Shown piece after piece: positions 1-7,201 of a stretch of DNA of 7,465 nucleotides. The notes below the pieces were generated by a model that made no database searches, was not told the origin of the DNA, and saw only the letters and a program-made list of their open reading frames with translations. Origin of the DNA: an uncultured Verrucomicrobiota bacterium (GTDB taxonomy: Bacteria > Verrucomicrobiota > Kiritimatiellia > RFP12 > UBA1067). The stretch spans positions 1 through 7,465 of the forward strand of contig CALYTX010000063.1 in NCBI GenBank assembly GCA_945487985.1, written 5' to 3'. Positions within the stretch are counted from its first letter, which is position 1; every line of letters starts with the position of its first letter. The position numbers and the translations under genes are program-made.

Positions 1-666
1 GACCCCGAGTACATCATCGACACGGCGAAGCTCCTCTTCAACCTCGTCGCCGAGATCCACGAGAAGGTCGGCATCGACTTCGAGTTCATCAACATCGGCG
101 GGGGCATTGGCATTCCCTACAAGCCCGAGCAGCAGGCGATGAGCCTTGAGCGCGTCGGCGAGGGCATCCATCAGGCCTATGACGAAATCGTCGTCGCCAA
201 GGGACTCAAGCCGATCAAGCTCTACATGGAGTGTGGCCGCTGCATCACCGGTCCCTACGGCTATCTCGTCGCGAAGGTGCGTCATATCAAGGACACCTAC
301 CGCAAGTATGCGGGCCTTGACGCCTGCATGTCGAACCTGATGCGTCCTGCGCTCTACGGCGCCTACCACGAGATTGTCGTCCCCGGCAAGGAGAACGCGC
401 CGGCCGAGACGGTCTACGACGTGACGGGCTCGCTTTGCGAGAACAACGACAAGTTCGCGATCCAGCGTGCGCTCCCCGAGCTTGCGCCTGGCGATTACGT
501 CGTTCTCTGCGACGCGGGTGCCCACGGCCATGCGATGGGATTCCAGTACAACGGCAAGCTTCGCAGCGCCGAACTTTTGATGGAAGAAGACGGCAGCGTC
601 AAGGAAATCCGTCGTGCCGAAACCCTCGACGACTATTTTGCCACGCTCGATTTCTCTAACCTCTGA
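1..666 (+). CDS. lysA: Diaminopimelate decarboxylase, C-terminal part (truncated by window start)
   Basis: PLP-dependent fold-III decarboxylase that converts meso-diaminopimelate to L-lysine and CO2 in the cytoplasm, the last step of lysine synthesis. The frame is open from base 1, so the start and the PLP-lysine region lie outside the window; 221 residues remain. Visible signatures, in window residue numbers, are the phosphate-binding glycine loop INIGGGIG (30-37), ECGR (77-80, the place of EPGR in most LysA), LMRPALYGAYH (113-123, a very LysA-like stretch), the catalytic Cys-Glu in GSLCENNDKFA (about 143-153) and DAGAHGHAMGFQYN (171-184, corresponding to the usual GAYG...YN segment). ECGR and GAHGHAM are variants of the commonest forms, so a related fold-III decarboxylase is possible but less likely. 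Leucine codons are almost all CTC/CTT (18 of 20), unlike parA in this window. A 38-base gap follows, with no convincing terminator. Confidence 0.9.
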   Translation, partial: DPEYIIDTAKLLFNLVAEIHEKVGIDFEFINIGGGIGIPYKPEQQAMSLERVGEGIHQAYDEIVVAKGLKPIKLYMECGRCITGPYGYLVAKVRHIKDTYRKYAGLDACMSNLMRPALYGAYHEIVVPGKENAPAETVYDVTGSLCENNDKFAIQRALPELAPGDYVVLCDAGAHGHAMGFQYNGKLRSAELLMEEDGSVKEIRRAETLDDYFATLDFSNL

Positions 667-704
667 TCGGCGCGCAGGGACTGCACGCCCTCCCACAGAC
701 CAGC

Positions 705-2936
705 ATGAGTGTTGAACTGCTTGCCCCGGCAGGGGATTTCGAAACCGCTCTCGCCGCCTTTGCGGCGGGGGCGGATGCCGTTTACTGCGGTCTCTCCTCC
801 TATTCGGCCCGTGCCTTTGCGAAGAACTTCTCGACGGACGACCTGAAGAACCTCGTCCGTGTCGCGCGGGCGAAGGGCAAGCAGGTCTATGTGACCGTCA
901 ATACGGTCATCGACGAGGACGACATCGAAGGCGCCGTCCGTGAACTCGCCGAACTCGAGTCCATCGGCCCGACGGCCCTCATCGTCCAGGACCTCGGCAT
1001 CGCGCGTCTGTGCAAGACGTATTTCCCGGATCTGACGCTTCATGCGTCGACTCAGCTCGTCGCTCACAACCTCGAAGGCGTGTTGGCGCTCAAGGAGCTG
1101 GGCTTCACCCGCGTTGTTCTTGCCCGCGAACTCAGCGTCGAGGAGATCGCCTCAATCGTCAAGCGCAGCGGCGGCCTTGAATTCGAGTGCTTCATCCACG
1201 GCGCACTCTGTTATTCGCTTTCCGGACTCTGCCTCTTCGGCGCGATGGAGAAGGACCGCAGCGGCAACCGCGGCAAGTGTCCGTATTGCTGCCGTCAGGC
1301 CTATGAGGACGCCGAAGGACGCAAGACCCTGGCCTTTTCGATGAAGGACCTTCGGGTCGGCGAAGACGTGAAGAAGCTTGTCGACGCCGGCGTGTGTTCG
1401 CTCAAGATCGAAGGCCGCATGAAGTCGTCGCTGTATGTCGCTTCCGTGGTGAAATACTATCGCCAGATCCTGGGAGAGAAGGAAGAGGGTCAAGGCCGTG
1501 GAGAAAGAATGCGGAAGGTGACCGTTGCCGATCTGGAAACAGTCTTCTCCCGCCGCACCACCGAATTGTATCTCAACGGTCGACCCGGCGCCACCAACAC
1601 CACTTCCCCGATCGATCCCGATTCGCTCGGACATCTCGGGACGCCGATCGGCACGGTGAAGCGCGTGACGAAGGACCGCGAGGGACTCTCCTGGCTCCGT
1701 TTCCATACGTCCCGTGCGTTGGAGAAGCATGACGGACTCCAGTTTGCGGCTAAGGACGGCGGCAAGCCCGTCGGACTCGGCATCACAATGATGCGTCAGA
1801 CGATTTCCCGCACGCCGGTCTTCGAGGTCTCGGCGGGTACCGACGTCGAGATTCTCCTGCCGCCCGACTTCGAACCGATTCAACCGGGTGCGACCGTTTA
1901 CTGCTCGATGTCGAACGCGGTCAAACGCATGTTCCCGGTGCCGAGTTTCCGTCCGAGCGACTATTCCGGCGTCGTGTCCGTTGACCTCGAGGTGACGCTG
2001 ACGAAGAACGCCCTCGTCGCGGTCGGTCGCTGCGGCGGTCAGGAGGTCAAGGCGTCCGTCGACGGCGAATTCGCGCCAGCCAAATCGCCTGAGAAGACCT
2101 CCGGCGGCATCGAGAAGGCGTTCTCCAAGCTGGGTGAGACGGACTACCGTCTCGGCAAGCTGTCCGTCAACGACCCCGACCGACTCTTTGCGCCGATGAG
2201 TTTCCTCAACGATCTGCGCCGTGATCTCGTCGAACAGCTTGATGAGATCCGCGACCGCGCGCGTCGTGCAAAGCTCGAGAAGGCTCTCAACGATGACGCC
2301 TGCGGCTCGCTCACCTCGACGAAGGCCGTTCGCCGCATCAAGCTGCGTCCCGACCAGAAACTGCCGCAGGGCGACTGGTCCGAAGTCATCGTCGCGATCA
2401 ACGCCGAGATGCCGGTGGAGTCGGTGAAGCAAGTCGGTGACGGCATCCCGTCGGTACGGCTTGCGGTACCGGTCTATACGGCGGAACCTGATTTCAATCG
2501 TCTGCGGAACGCGGTCAAGCGTTTCCTCCGAGAGGGATTTTCGGCCTGGGAGGCGAGCGATCTGGCGACGCTTCGGATGCTGAAGGAGCTGGGTGTGACG
2601 GACCTGACGGCGGATTGGACGTGCTACGCGTTCAATGCCTCCGCGCTCAAGACATGGTCCGAGCTCGGGGCGAAGCGCTTTGTGGCGAGCCCCGAGAACA
2701 ATCGCGAGAACCTGCAGTTCCTGTCCGAGAGCGGCTACGATGTCGAGTTCCTCTCTCAGCAGTCGACGCCGCTCTTCATTTCGCTGACGCGGCCCGCGGC
2801 GGTACCGGACGAAGAGAGTGGACTTTCGATCTTCCGGCGGGACGGACTCTGGGTGACGACGAAGGTCCTGCCGCGAACGTTTGACGTTCCGGAGGGGTGT
2901 GCGTCGAGAATCGATCTGAGCTGGAGCCCTGAATGA
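705..2936 (+). CDS. U32-family protein (long RlhA/YdcP-like form)
   Basis: This 743-residue protein belongs to the U32 'peptidase/collagenase' family. Characterised members (RlhA, TrhP, UbiU/UbiV) are iron-sulfur proteins used in hydroxylation of 23S rRNA, tRNA or ubiquinone precursors; protease activity is poorly supported for most. The N-terminal TIM-barrel-like domain begins LLAPAGDFETA (5-15). The family signature reads E161-x-F163-x2-G166-A-L-C169-x4-G174-x-C176. Together with C192 (RGKCPYC) and C231 (AGVCSLKIEGR), these cysteines match the spacing I recall for the 4Fe-4S ligands of UbiU. Residues about 300-560 are a middle region typical of longer members, and about 570-720 look like a second, degenerate barrel segment (LREGFSAWEASDLATLRMLKELG). 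The length suits the rRNA C2501 hydroxylation (RlhA) branch better than the shorter TrhP, but the substrate is inferred. No good Shine-Dalgarno precedes the ATG; the start is supported by the N-terminal motif. It overlaps lnt by ATGA. Confidence 0.88.
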   Translation: MSVELLAPAGDFETALAAFAAGADAVYCGLSSYSARAFAKNFSTDDLKNLVRVARAKGKQVYVTVNTVIDEDDIEGAVRELAELESIGPTALIVQDLGIARLCKTYFPDLTLHASTQLVAHNLEGVLALKELGFTRVVLARELSVEEIASIVKRSGGLEFECFIHGALCYSLSGLCLFGAMEKDRSGNRGKCPYCCRQAYEDAEGRKTLAFSMKDLRVGEDVKKLVDAGVCSLKIEGRMKSSLYVASVVKYYRQILGEKEEGQGRGERMRKVTVADLETVFSRRTTELYLNGRPGATNTTSPIDPDSLGHLGTPIGTVKRVTKDREGLSWLRFHTSRALEKHDGLQFAAKDGGKPVGLGITMMRQTISRTPVFEVSAGTDVEILLPPDFEPIQPGATVYCSMSNAVKRMFPVPSFRPSDYSGVVSVDLEVTLTKNALVAVGRCGGQEVKASVDGEFAPAKSPEKTSGGIEKAFSKLGETDYRLGKLSVNDPDRLFAPMSFLNDLRRDLVEQLDEIRDRARRAKLEKALNDDACGSLTSTKAVRRIKLRPDQKLPQGDWSEVIVAINAEMPVESVKQVGDGIPSVRLAVPVYTAEPDFNRLRNAVKRFLREGFSAWEASDLATLRMLKELGVTDLTADWTCYAFNASALKTWSELGAKRFVASPENNRENLQFLSESGYDVEFLSQQSTPLFISLTRPAAVPDEESGLSIFRRDGLWVTTKVLPRTFDVPEGCASRIDLSWSPE

Positions 2937-4594
2937 TCCGCAATCTTCTCAAGAAGCTGACTTTCTTCTTCTGGCTGGCGCCCGGGTTTCTTCTCTGGGC
3001 GAGCTTTCCTCCGATGGGCGAGTGCAAGGACGCTTACCTCGCGCTCGCACCGTTGCTGTGGCTGGTTCGTCAGGGTGACGTGAAGAAGAGCGTCGTCCGC
3101 TGGTTCCTGAACGGCTTCCTCTTTTGGTTTGCGACGCTTTCGTGGATGCCGGCGATTGTGAAAAACGGCGGACCCTGGCCGCTGGTGGTGCTCGGATGGG
3201 GGGTGTTGGCTGTTTATTGTGCGGGCTATTTCGCCGCGTTCGGCTGGTTGTCGGCGAGGCTGTGGCGCTGGGTGCGCAATCGCGGCTATTGGTGGCGCCT
3301 AATGGCAATTGTTGTGGCCGAGCCGTTGCTGTGGGCCGGGTTGGAGATCGTCCGATCGCGTCTCCTCGGCGGTTTCGCCTGGAACCAGCTTGGAGTTGTC
3401 GCTGCGAACGCAGGCTTCGGCGCGCCGGCGCGCTTCGGCGGCGTGTATCTTCTTTCCGCTGCAATTGTGCTGATCAACGGCACGATAGCGTCGATTGCCG
3501 AAACAATGCTCGCTCCCTGGCTTGGGGCGCGCGGCGGTAAAGCCGCCGCGATTGGCGCGGCGGCAAGTCCGGTGGAGATTCCGCGCATGTTGCGTTCGCT
3601 CGAAACGGTTTTGCCGCTGTTGTTCGTGGTCGGGCTATACTGTTTGCCCGGCTCCGTCCCGGCGTCCGCCCCGGAGAACTCCCGGACGCTGACGGTTGCT
3701 CTTTTCCAGCGCAATTTCCCTTGCGTTTTCGACCGCCACCGTCGCGAAGATCCAATCGCGGTGTATTCCAACTTGGCCAGTCGCGTCGCCTTTCTGAAGC
3801 CGGATCTCGCGGTGCTGCCGGAAAGCGCGCTGTGCGAGATCGGCGATATCGGCGGGCGGGACGGCAACGACTTGGCGTTCGCGCGCTGGCTGGCAGGCGT
3901 TGCTCGCTCGCGCGCGGTTCTTGCAGGCGGCGGACGCGGCGAAGGGGGGCGTATCTACAATTCTGCCGCGCTTTACGCCGGCTCGACGGTTGCGCTTTAC
4001 GACAAGGTGCATCTCGTTCCCTTTGGCGAGTTCATTCCCGGCGATAAGCTTTTCCCGGCGCTGCAGAAGCTCGCGCCAGTCGGTAGCTGTTCCGCCGGCG
4101 AGCTTAAGCTTATGGAACTGCCTGCTGGCGTTGGCGAAGCCGAGGGTGTCGGTCTGGGCGTGGCCATCTGCTATGAAGACACCGACTCGGCGCAGATCCG
4201 CCGCTTGGCGGCAATGGGGGCGAAGATGCTCGTTTTCATCACCAATGACAGCTGGTTTTCGCATTCGTCGCAGACCGTCCAGCACGCGTGGCAGGCGACG
4301 GCGCGTGCGATTGAAACCGGACTGCCTGTCGTTCGCGTGGGCAATTCCGGCGTCACGGGCGTTATCTTTCCCGACGGGCGGGCGGAATGGTTGCGCGACG
4401 AAGCAGGCGGTATGCTTGTGGACGTGTCCGGCACGATGTGCGAGAGGGTTGGGGTTTCGCGAGGGGATGTTCCGCCGACGTTCTATGTCCGCTTGGGCGA
4501 TGCGCCGTTGTTTACGGCATTTCTGCTTCTCATCGTGGCGATGAGTGTGGTAAAATATTTGCATGAACATGAAAAAAGAAGATACCTCCCCTGA
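2933..4594 (+). CDS. lnt: Apolipoprotein N-acyltransferase Lnt
   Basis: Inner-membrane enzyme that transfers an acyl chain from a phospholipid to the N-terminal cysteine of diacylated apolipoproteins, the last step of lipoprotein maturation in diderms. The 553 residues show several hydrophobic segments before the catalytic domain (roughly 8-27, 36-46, 57-75, 83-107, 121-140, 168-188, 223-240), a nitrilase-fold domain at about 251-505, and a final membrane helix at about 524-541. The expected triad is present: E297 in VLPES, K358 in [14 protein letters not shown] and C413 in AICYED, with NDSWF at 438-442. The ATG overlaps the U32 stop codon, and TGGAG at 2922-2926 is a well-placed ribosome binding site. 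It is longer than E. coli Lnt (512), partly through a low-complexity Gly/Ala loop at 199-212 between the last two helices before the nitrilase domain, predicted to be cytoplasmic. Its 3' end overlaps the next gene by 32 bases and carries that gene's likely promoter. Confidence 0.95.
   Translation: MIRNLLKKLTFFFWLAPGFLLWASFPPMGECKDAYLALAPLLWLVRQGDVKKSVVRWFLNGFLFWFATLSWMPAIVKNGGPWPLVVLGWGVLAVYCAGYFAAFGWLSARLWRWVRNRGYWWRLMAIVVAEPLLWAGLEIVRSRLLGGFAWNQLGVVAANAGFGAPARFGGVYLLSAAIVLINGTIASIAETMLAPWLGARGGKAAAIGAAASPVEIPRMLRSLETVLPLLFVVGLYCLPGSVPASAPENSRTLTVALFQRNFPCVFDRHRREDPIAVYSNLASRVAFLKPDLAVLPESALCEIGDIGGRDGNDLAFARWLAGVARSRAVLAGGGRGEGGRIYNSAALYAGSTVALYDKVHLVPFGEFIPGDKLFPALQKLAPVGSCSAGELKLMELPAGVGEAEGVGLGVAICYEDTDSAQIRRLAAMGAKMLVFITNDSWFSHSSQTVQHAWQATARAIETGLPVVRVGNSGVTGVIFPDGRAEWLRDEAGGMLVDVSGTMCERVGVSRGDVPPTFYVRLGDAPLFTAFLLLIVAMSVVKYLHEHEKRRYLP
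3420..3433. repeat. 14-bp perfect GC palindrome inside lnt
   Basis: GCGCGCCGGCGCGC reads the same on both strands. It is flanked by direct copies of GCTTCGG at 3414-3420 and 3432-3438, 18 bases (six codons) apart, encoding the [10 protein letters not shown] stretch of Lnt. It may be just GC-rich codon choice; no regulatory role can be assigned. Confidence 0.5.
3530..3564. repeat. Three-armed GC-rich repeat (A / A-reverse / A) inside lnt
   Basis: CGCGGCGG occurs at 3530-3537 and 3556-3563, and its exact reverse complement CCGCCGCG lies between them at 3543-3550. The spacers are 5 bases each (TAAAG and ATTGG). The middle arm can pair with either outer arm; with the second it gains a ninth pair (G3542-C3564). 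The two hairpins are mutually exclusive. The stretch encodes the low-complexity Lnt loop around residues 199-211 ([13 protein letters not shown]). Confidence 0.65.
4527..4563 (+). promoter_or_regulatory. Putative sigma-70-type promoter for the ychJ-like gene, inside lnt
   Basis: A TAAAAT -10-like box at 4551-4556 is preceded by TGTGG and, after an 18-base spacer, by a weak -35 candidate TTCTCA at 4527-4532 (4 of 6 to consensus). The local AT-rich run stands out in GC-rich surroundings. The first base seven positions after the box is the A of the ATG at 4563, so the predicted transcript would start on the start codon. The core matches the element at 7425-7443 at 15 of 19 positions. Confidence 0.5.
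4529..4545. repeat. Inverted repeat just upstream of the predicted -10 box
   Basis: CTCATCG (4529-4535) and CGATGAG (4539-4545) form a perfect 7-bp inverted repeat around TGG. It lies within the last membrane helix codons of lnt and ends five bases before the TAAAAT box at 4551. It overlaps the position where a -35 element would lie. It could be an operator or a hairpin, or chance in the coding sequence. Confidence 0.4.
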
Positions 4595-5084
4595 GTTGTG
4601 CCCTTGCAAATCCGGCAAGCCCTATGGGGAATGTTGCGAACCGATTCTCGAAGGCACCGCGCAGGCTGAAACCGCCGAGGCGCTGATGCGCGCGCGTTAT
4701 TCCGCCTATGTCACCGAACACGTCCAATTTCTCAAGCAAAGTTCGACGGTGGCCGCCCAGGCTGATTTCAATGAGCAGACCGCGCAGGCGTGGAGCCGTA
4801 CGGCTCGGTGGCACGGGTTGGAGATCATCCGCACCGAAAAGGGTCAACCTGCCGACGATACAGGCATAGTCGAGTTTCGTGCAACCTACACGGCCAACGA
4901 CGAGTTCTGCAATCACCACGAGATTGCTACCTTCGTCAAGGAGGACGGCGTCTGGAAATTCGAAGACGGCCAGTTAGTGGGCGAAACGCCAATCAAGCGT
5001 ACGGAAAAGAAGATTGGCCGCAATGATGTCTGTCCGTGCGGCAGTGGTAAAAAATACAAGAAGTGCTGCGGCAAAGGCTGCTGA
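4563..5084 (+). CDS. ychJ: YchJ-family protein with two SEC-C zinc motifs
   Basis: A 173-residue cytoplasmic protein with the YchJ/UPF0225 layout. An N-terminal SEC-C motif (C13-P-C15-x8-C24-C25) is followed by an NTF2-like middle domain at about 34-142 ([36 protein letters not shown]), then a second SEC-C motif (C157-P-C159-x8-C168-C169). The final [18 protein letters not shown] resembles the zinc-binding tail with which SecA contacts SecB and ribosomes. The biochemical role of the family is not established; a link to protein export or ribosome contact is inference from SEC-C. Length is close to the usual 150-175. The start overlaps lnt by 32 bases. No Shine-Dalgarno precedes ATG 4563, and an in-frame ATG at 4569 is the alternative. 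A -10-like box seven bases upstream suggests a leaderless mRNA. Confidence 0.92.
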   Translation: MNMKKEDTSPELCPCKSGKPYGECCEPILEGTAQAETAEALMRARYSAYVTEHVQFLKQSSTVAAQADFNEQTAQAWSRTARWHGLEIIRTEKGQPADDTGIVEFRATYTANDEFCNHHEIATFVKEDGVWKFEDGQLVGETPIKRTEKKIGRNDVCPCGSGKKYKKCCGKGC

Positions 5085-5097
5085 CTGACGCGGGAAC

Positions 5098-5757
5098 ATG
5101 CGACCAAAGGCTTTTCTGTTCGATCTTGACGGCACTCTTGTCGACACCGAGGCGGTGTGGGCAAGGGCGATTGTCGATATGCTCGTTACTCGCGGTGCGC
5201 GCGCTAGCGCTGGAAAGATTCTCGAGTTGATTGTCGGGCGCAATTGGCTCGATATCGACCGCGTGTTGCACGAGCAATTCCCAGAGCTGGGCGATTCCAC
5301 GCCGATGCAGGATGCAATCGAGTTGCGCAAGTACTATGAACGTCACGCGACCGAGCCGCAGACGATGCGCATTGAATCTTCCATCGCCTTTTTCAAGAAG
5401 GTGGCCGACATCGCGCCATGCGCAATCGTATCCGGCTCGCCGCACGATGACGTTGCCACCGCTGCAGGGATGTGCGGCATTGCCGACCGGCTGGCGCTGA
5501 TTCTCGGCGCGGGCGACTATCCTGCCGGCAAGCCCAGTCCGAGCGGATATCTCAAGGCTGCGGAGTTGCTTGCGGTCAATCCCGCTGAATGCGTGGTCAT
5601 TGAAGATTCCACTGTCGGTGTGGCCGCTGGTTTGGCGGCCGGAATGAAGGTGATTGCGCTCGATCGGCAAGGGCCGGTGAAGCAATGTTACGACGGCGCA
5701 ACCTGGTGCGTAAAGGATCTGGCGCTTTTCGATATCGACAAGGAATTCGGCCTGTGA
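5098..5757 (+). CDS. HAD-superfamily hydrolase (beta-phosphoglucomutase/phosphatase-like, subfamily IA)
   Basis: A 219-residue soluble phosphotransferase of the haloacid dehalogenase superfamily. Motif I is FDLDGTLVDTE, with nucleophile D9 and acid/base D11. An alpha-helical cap occupies about 17-85. Motif II is IVSGSP with S112, the conserved lysine is K145 in PAGKPSPSGY, and motif III is VVIEDSTVGVAAGLAAGM with E169/D170. This is the arrangement of beta-phosphoglucomutase, phosphoglycolate phosphatase and small sugar-phosphate phosphatases; the sequence does not settle the substrate. It begins 13 bases after the ychJ-like stop. The only purine run near its ATG (GGGA, 5092-5095) is too close to be a good ribosome site, so it probably relies on translational coupling. 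Its stop overlaps the next gene's GTG. Confidence 0.93.
   Translation: MRPKAFLFDLDGTLVDTEAVWARAIVDMLVTRGARASAGKILELIVGRNWLDIDRVLHEQFPELGDSTPMQDAIELRKYYERHATEPQTMRIESSIAFFKKVADIAPCAIVSGSPHDDVATAAGMCGIADRLALILGAGDYPAGKPSPSGYLKAAELLAVNPAECVVIEDSTVGVAAGLAAGMKVIALDRQGPVKQCYDGATWCVKDLALFDIDKEFGL
5740..5744 (+). promoter_or_regulatory. Ribosome binding site that fixes the GTG start at 5754
   Basis: AAGGA ends nine bases before GTG 5754. It supports this start over the upstream in-frame ATG at 5685, which would force a 73-base overlap with the HAD gene and has no comparable site. Confidence 0.65.
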
Positions 5758-6284
5758 GTTCCAATCCCGATTTCGACCGCTGGTACGCTGCCCGGAAGGT
5801 GCGCATTTTGTTGATGCCCACCCATCGGCTGGAGACGTTCGGAAACACGATCGTAAACTACCACATGCTTTCGGAACTTGAGGACCACCCCGGGAAGATT
5901 CGTGTGCGCGAGGGTCGGCTCGAGGCGCATCGTCCGCTGGTGATTACGCCCGATTTCGGTCAAATAACGACCGAGGGCATCGGCGAGCAGGCCAAAGCTT
6001 ATTTACAGTTTCTGAAGGAGCATGCCGACGATCTGCGAATCCTCCGCTACGGCTACCATCTGAAGAGCGACAATTTTTCCGAGCAGATTGTCACTGATTC
6101 GCTCGCAGCGGTAACCGAGCGCGTCAAGCGCGCGGTGGTGGCTTCTGGAGATGTTTCGGCGGCGGTGCTGCAAGGCATTGACGAGCCGTGGGATGTGGCA
6201 ATAGTCGAACTCTGGCGGCGCGAGGTCGGGCGCAGCGCGGGCAAGAATATCCGCGAGCTCAACGAGCGCGGAGAATTGTTTTAA
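5754..6284 (+). CDS. Conserved-looking protein of unknown function upstream of parA
   Basis: I do not recognise a characterised family. From the GTG start, which overlaps the HAD stop as GTGA, the product is 176 residues, soluble, with no signal peptide or membrane segment. The N-terminal half has motif-like density: RILLMPTHRLETFGNTIVNYH (17-37), then LSELED and VREGRLEAHRPLVITPDF (51-68). The C-terminal half (about 78-130) looks helical and charged, followed by DEPWDVAIVELWRREVGRS (143-161). His, Arg and Asn residues are frequent in the first part, but no known catalytic motif can be named. It sits 14 bases before parA, which has its own strong ribosome site, so the two are probably co-transcribed. 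A role linked to ParA or to the HAD enzyme is only guilt by association. Coding status is well supported by the overlapping start, AAGGA site and full-length open frame; function is open. Confidence 0.8.
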   Translation: MSSNPDFDRWYAARKVRILLMPTHRLETFGNTIVNYHMLSELEDHPGKIRVREGRLEAHRPLVITPDFGQITTEGIGEQAKAYLQFLKEHADDLRILRYGYHLKSDNFSEQIVTDSLAAVTERVKRAVVASGDVSAAVLQGIDEPWDVAIVELWRREVGRSAGKNIRELNERGELF

Positions 6285-6298
6285 GGCAAGGAGAAGTT

Positions 6299-7201
6299 AT
6301 GGAAAGACGCACGAAGGTTATCGCTGTCGCCAACCAGAAGGGCGGCGTGGGCAAAACCACGACGGTTGTCAATCTCGCCGCGGCGCTTTCGGCGCGCAAG
6401 CGGGCGGTGCTGGTGGTCGATCTCGACCCGCAGGCGCACGCGACCTTGGCTCTTGGGCTTGAAAAGCGGCCAGGGGTTTCGTTGTATGCAGTGCTGACTG
6501 GCGAGAAGGCGATTGTCGATGTGATCGAGCCTACCAAGTGGAACAATCTCAATGTCATTCCTTCCGAGGTCGATCTCGCCGGCGCCGAGCTTGAGTTCGG
6601 CGCGCGCGAGGACCGGCTGGAAATGGTCCGCAACGCGCTGGCGCCGGTCAAGGAATCTGGGGCGTTCGACTACATAATCCTCGACTGTCCGCCATCGCTG
6701 GGAATCGTGATGACCAGTTCGCTTGTCGCCTCCGACGGGGTGTTGATTCCAATTCAGGCCGAATTTCTGGCAATGGACGGGCTGGCGCTGATTACCGGGT
6801 CGATCGAGCGCATCCGATCTTCGGCGAACCCGCAGCTCGAACTCAACGGCATCGTTTTTACCATGGTCAATTCCCAGACGCGGCTTACGCAAGACGTGAT
6901 AGGCGAAGTCCGCGGACATTTTGGCGACAAGGTTTGCGAGACGACCATTCCCCGCAATGTCCGTGTCTCTGAAGCGCCGTCGATGGGTACGCCGGTGGTG
7001 TTTCTCGATCCGCGCTCGAAAGGCGCCGAGGCTTACAAGGCCTTCGCGTGGGAATTCATGGCGAAAAACCCTACGCGCTTTGAAGCTGCCGCTGCTCCCG
7101 CGCCGCAGCCACCCGTATCCGCGCCGCAATCGCCTGCGCCTTCCGGCGAACCCGGGGCGGCGGAAAACGCGCCTGCTCCTTCGTCCGCGCCCGAGAGCTG
7201 A
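6299..7201 (+). CDS. parA: ParA/Soj-type ATPase with Pro/Ala-rich C-terminal tail
   Basis: A 300-residue deviant-Walker ATPase that forms ATP-dependent dimers on DNA and moves chromosomal origins or other cargo. The deviant Walker A is KGGVGKTT (14-21) with signature Lys14 and Lys19. Walker A' is VVDLDPQAHAT (39-49), where most homologues have DPQGN/DPQAN. Walker B is FDYIILDCPPSLG (124-136). There is no N-terminal helix-turn-helix, so it is the chromosomal Soj class rather than a plasmid repressor type. Residues about 262-300 form a disordered tail rich in Pro and Ala, absent from typical Soj proteins, with a near-repeat APQPPVS/APQSPAP. ATG 6299 is chosen because AAGGAG at 6288-6293 lies five bases upstream; the frame runs open further upstream, but that part has no family similarity. 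No parB gene or parS-like site is visible. The stop overlaps the next ATG by one base. MinD- or McdA-like cargo positioning is an alternative role. Confidence 0.92.
   Translation: MERRTKVIAVANQKGGVGKTTTVVNLAAALSARKRAVLVVDLDPQAHATLALGLEKRPGVSLYAVLTGEKAIVDVIEPTKWNNLNVIPSEVDLAGAELEFGAREDRLEMVRNALAPVKESGAFDYIILDCPPSLGIVMTSSLVASDGVLIPIQAEFLAMDGLALITGSIERIRSSANPQLELNGIVFTMVNSQTRLTQDVIGEVRGHFGDKVCETTIPRNVRVSEAPSMGTPVVFLDPRSKGAEAYKAFAWEFMAKNPTRFEAAAAPAPQPPVSAPQSPAPSGEPGAAENAPAPSSAPES

Noticed and set aside
667..704. Possible terminator between lysA and the U32 gene
   Set aside because: Only a 4-bp stem (GCAG-GGA-CTGC) can be drawn and there is no T run, so transcription may simply continue.
1152..2432. 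426-codon open frame on the - strand opposite the U32 gene
   Set aside because: Long antisense frames are common opposite GC-rich genes. The translation is His/Arg-rich without any recognisable domain, and the + strand frame is a clear family member.
3635..4618. 327-codon open frame on the - strand opposite lnt
   Set aside because: The translation is Arg/His-rich and without motifs, while the + strand encodes the full nitrilase domain of Lnt. It is a shadow of the real gene.
5685..5753. Upstream ATG for the unknown gene before parA
   Set aside because: It overlaps the end of the HAD gene and has no ribosome site as good as AAGGA before GTG 5754; the GTGA overlap is the more natural junction.
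6188..6298. Upstream extension of the parA frame to ATG 6188
   Set aside because: This would overlap the preceding gene by 97 bases and adds an Arg-rich stretch unlike ParA; the AAGGAG site five bases before ATG 6299 fixes the shorter start.
6281..7129. 282-codon open frame on the - strand opposite parA
   Set aside because: It mirrors the ParA reading frame, has no recognisable domain, and ParA motifs on the + strand are unambiguous.
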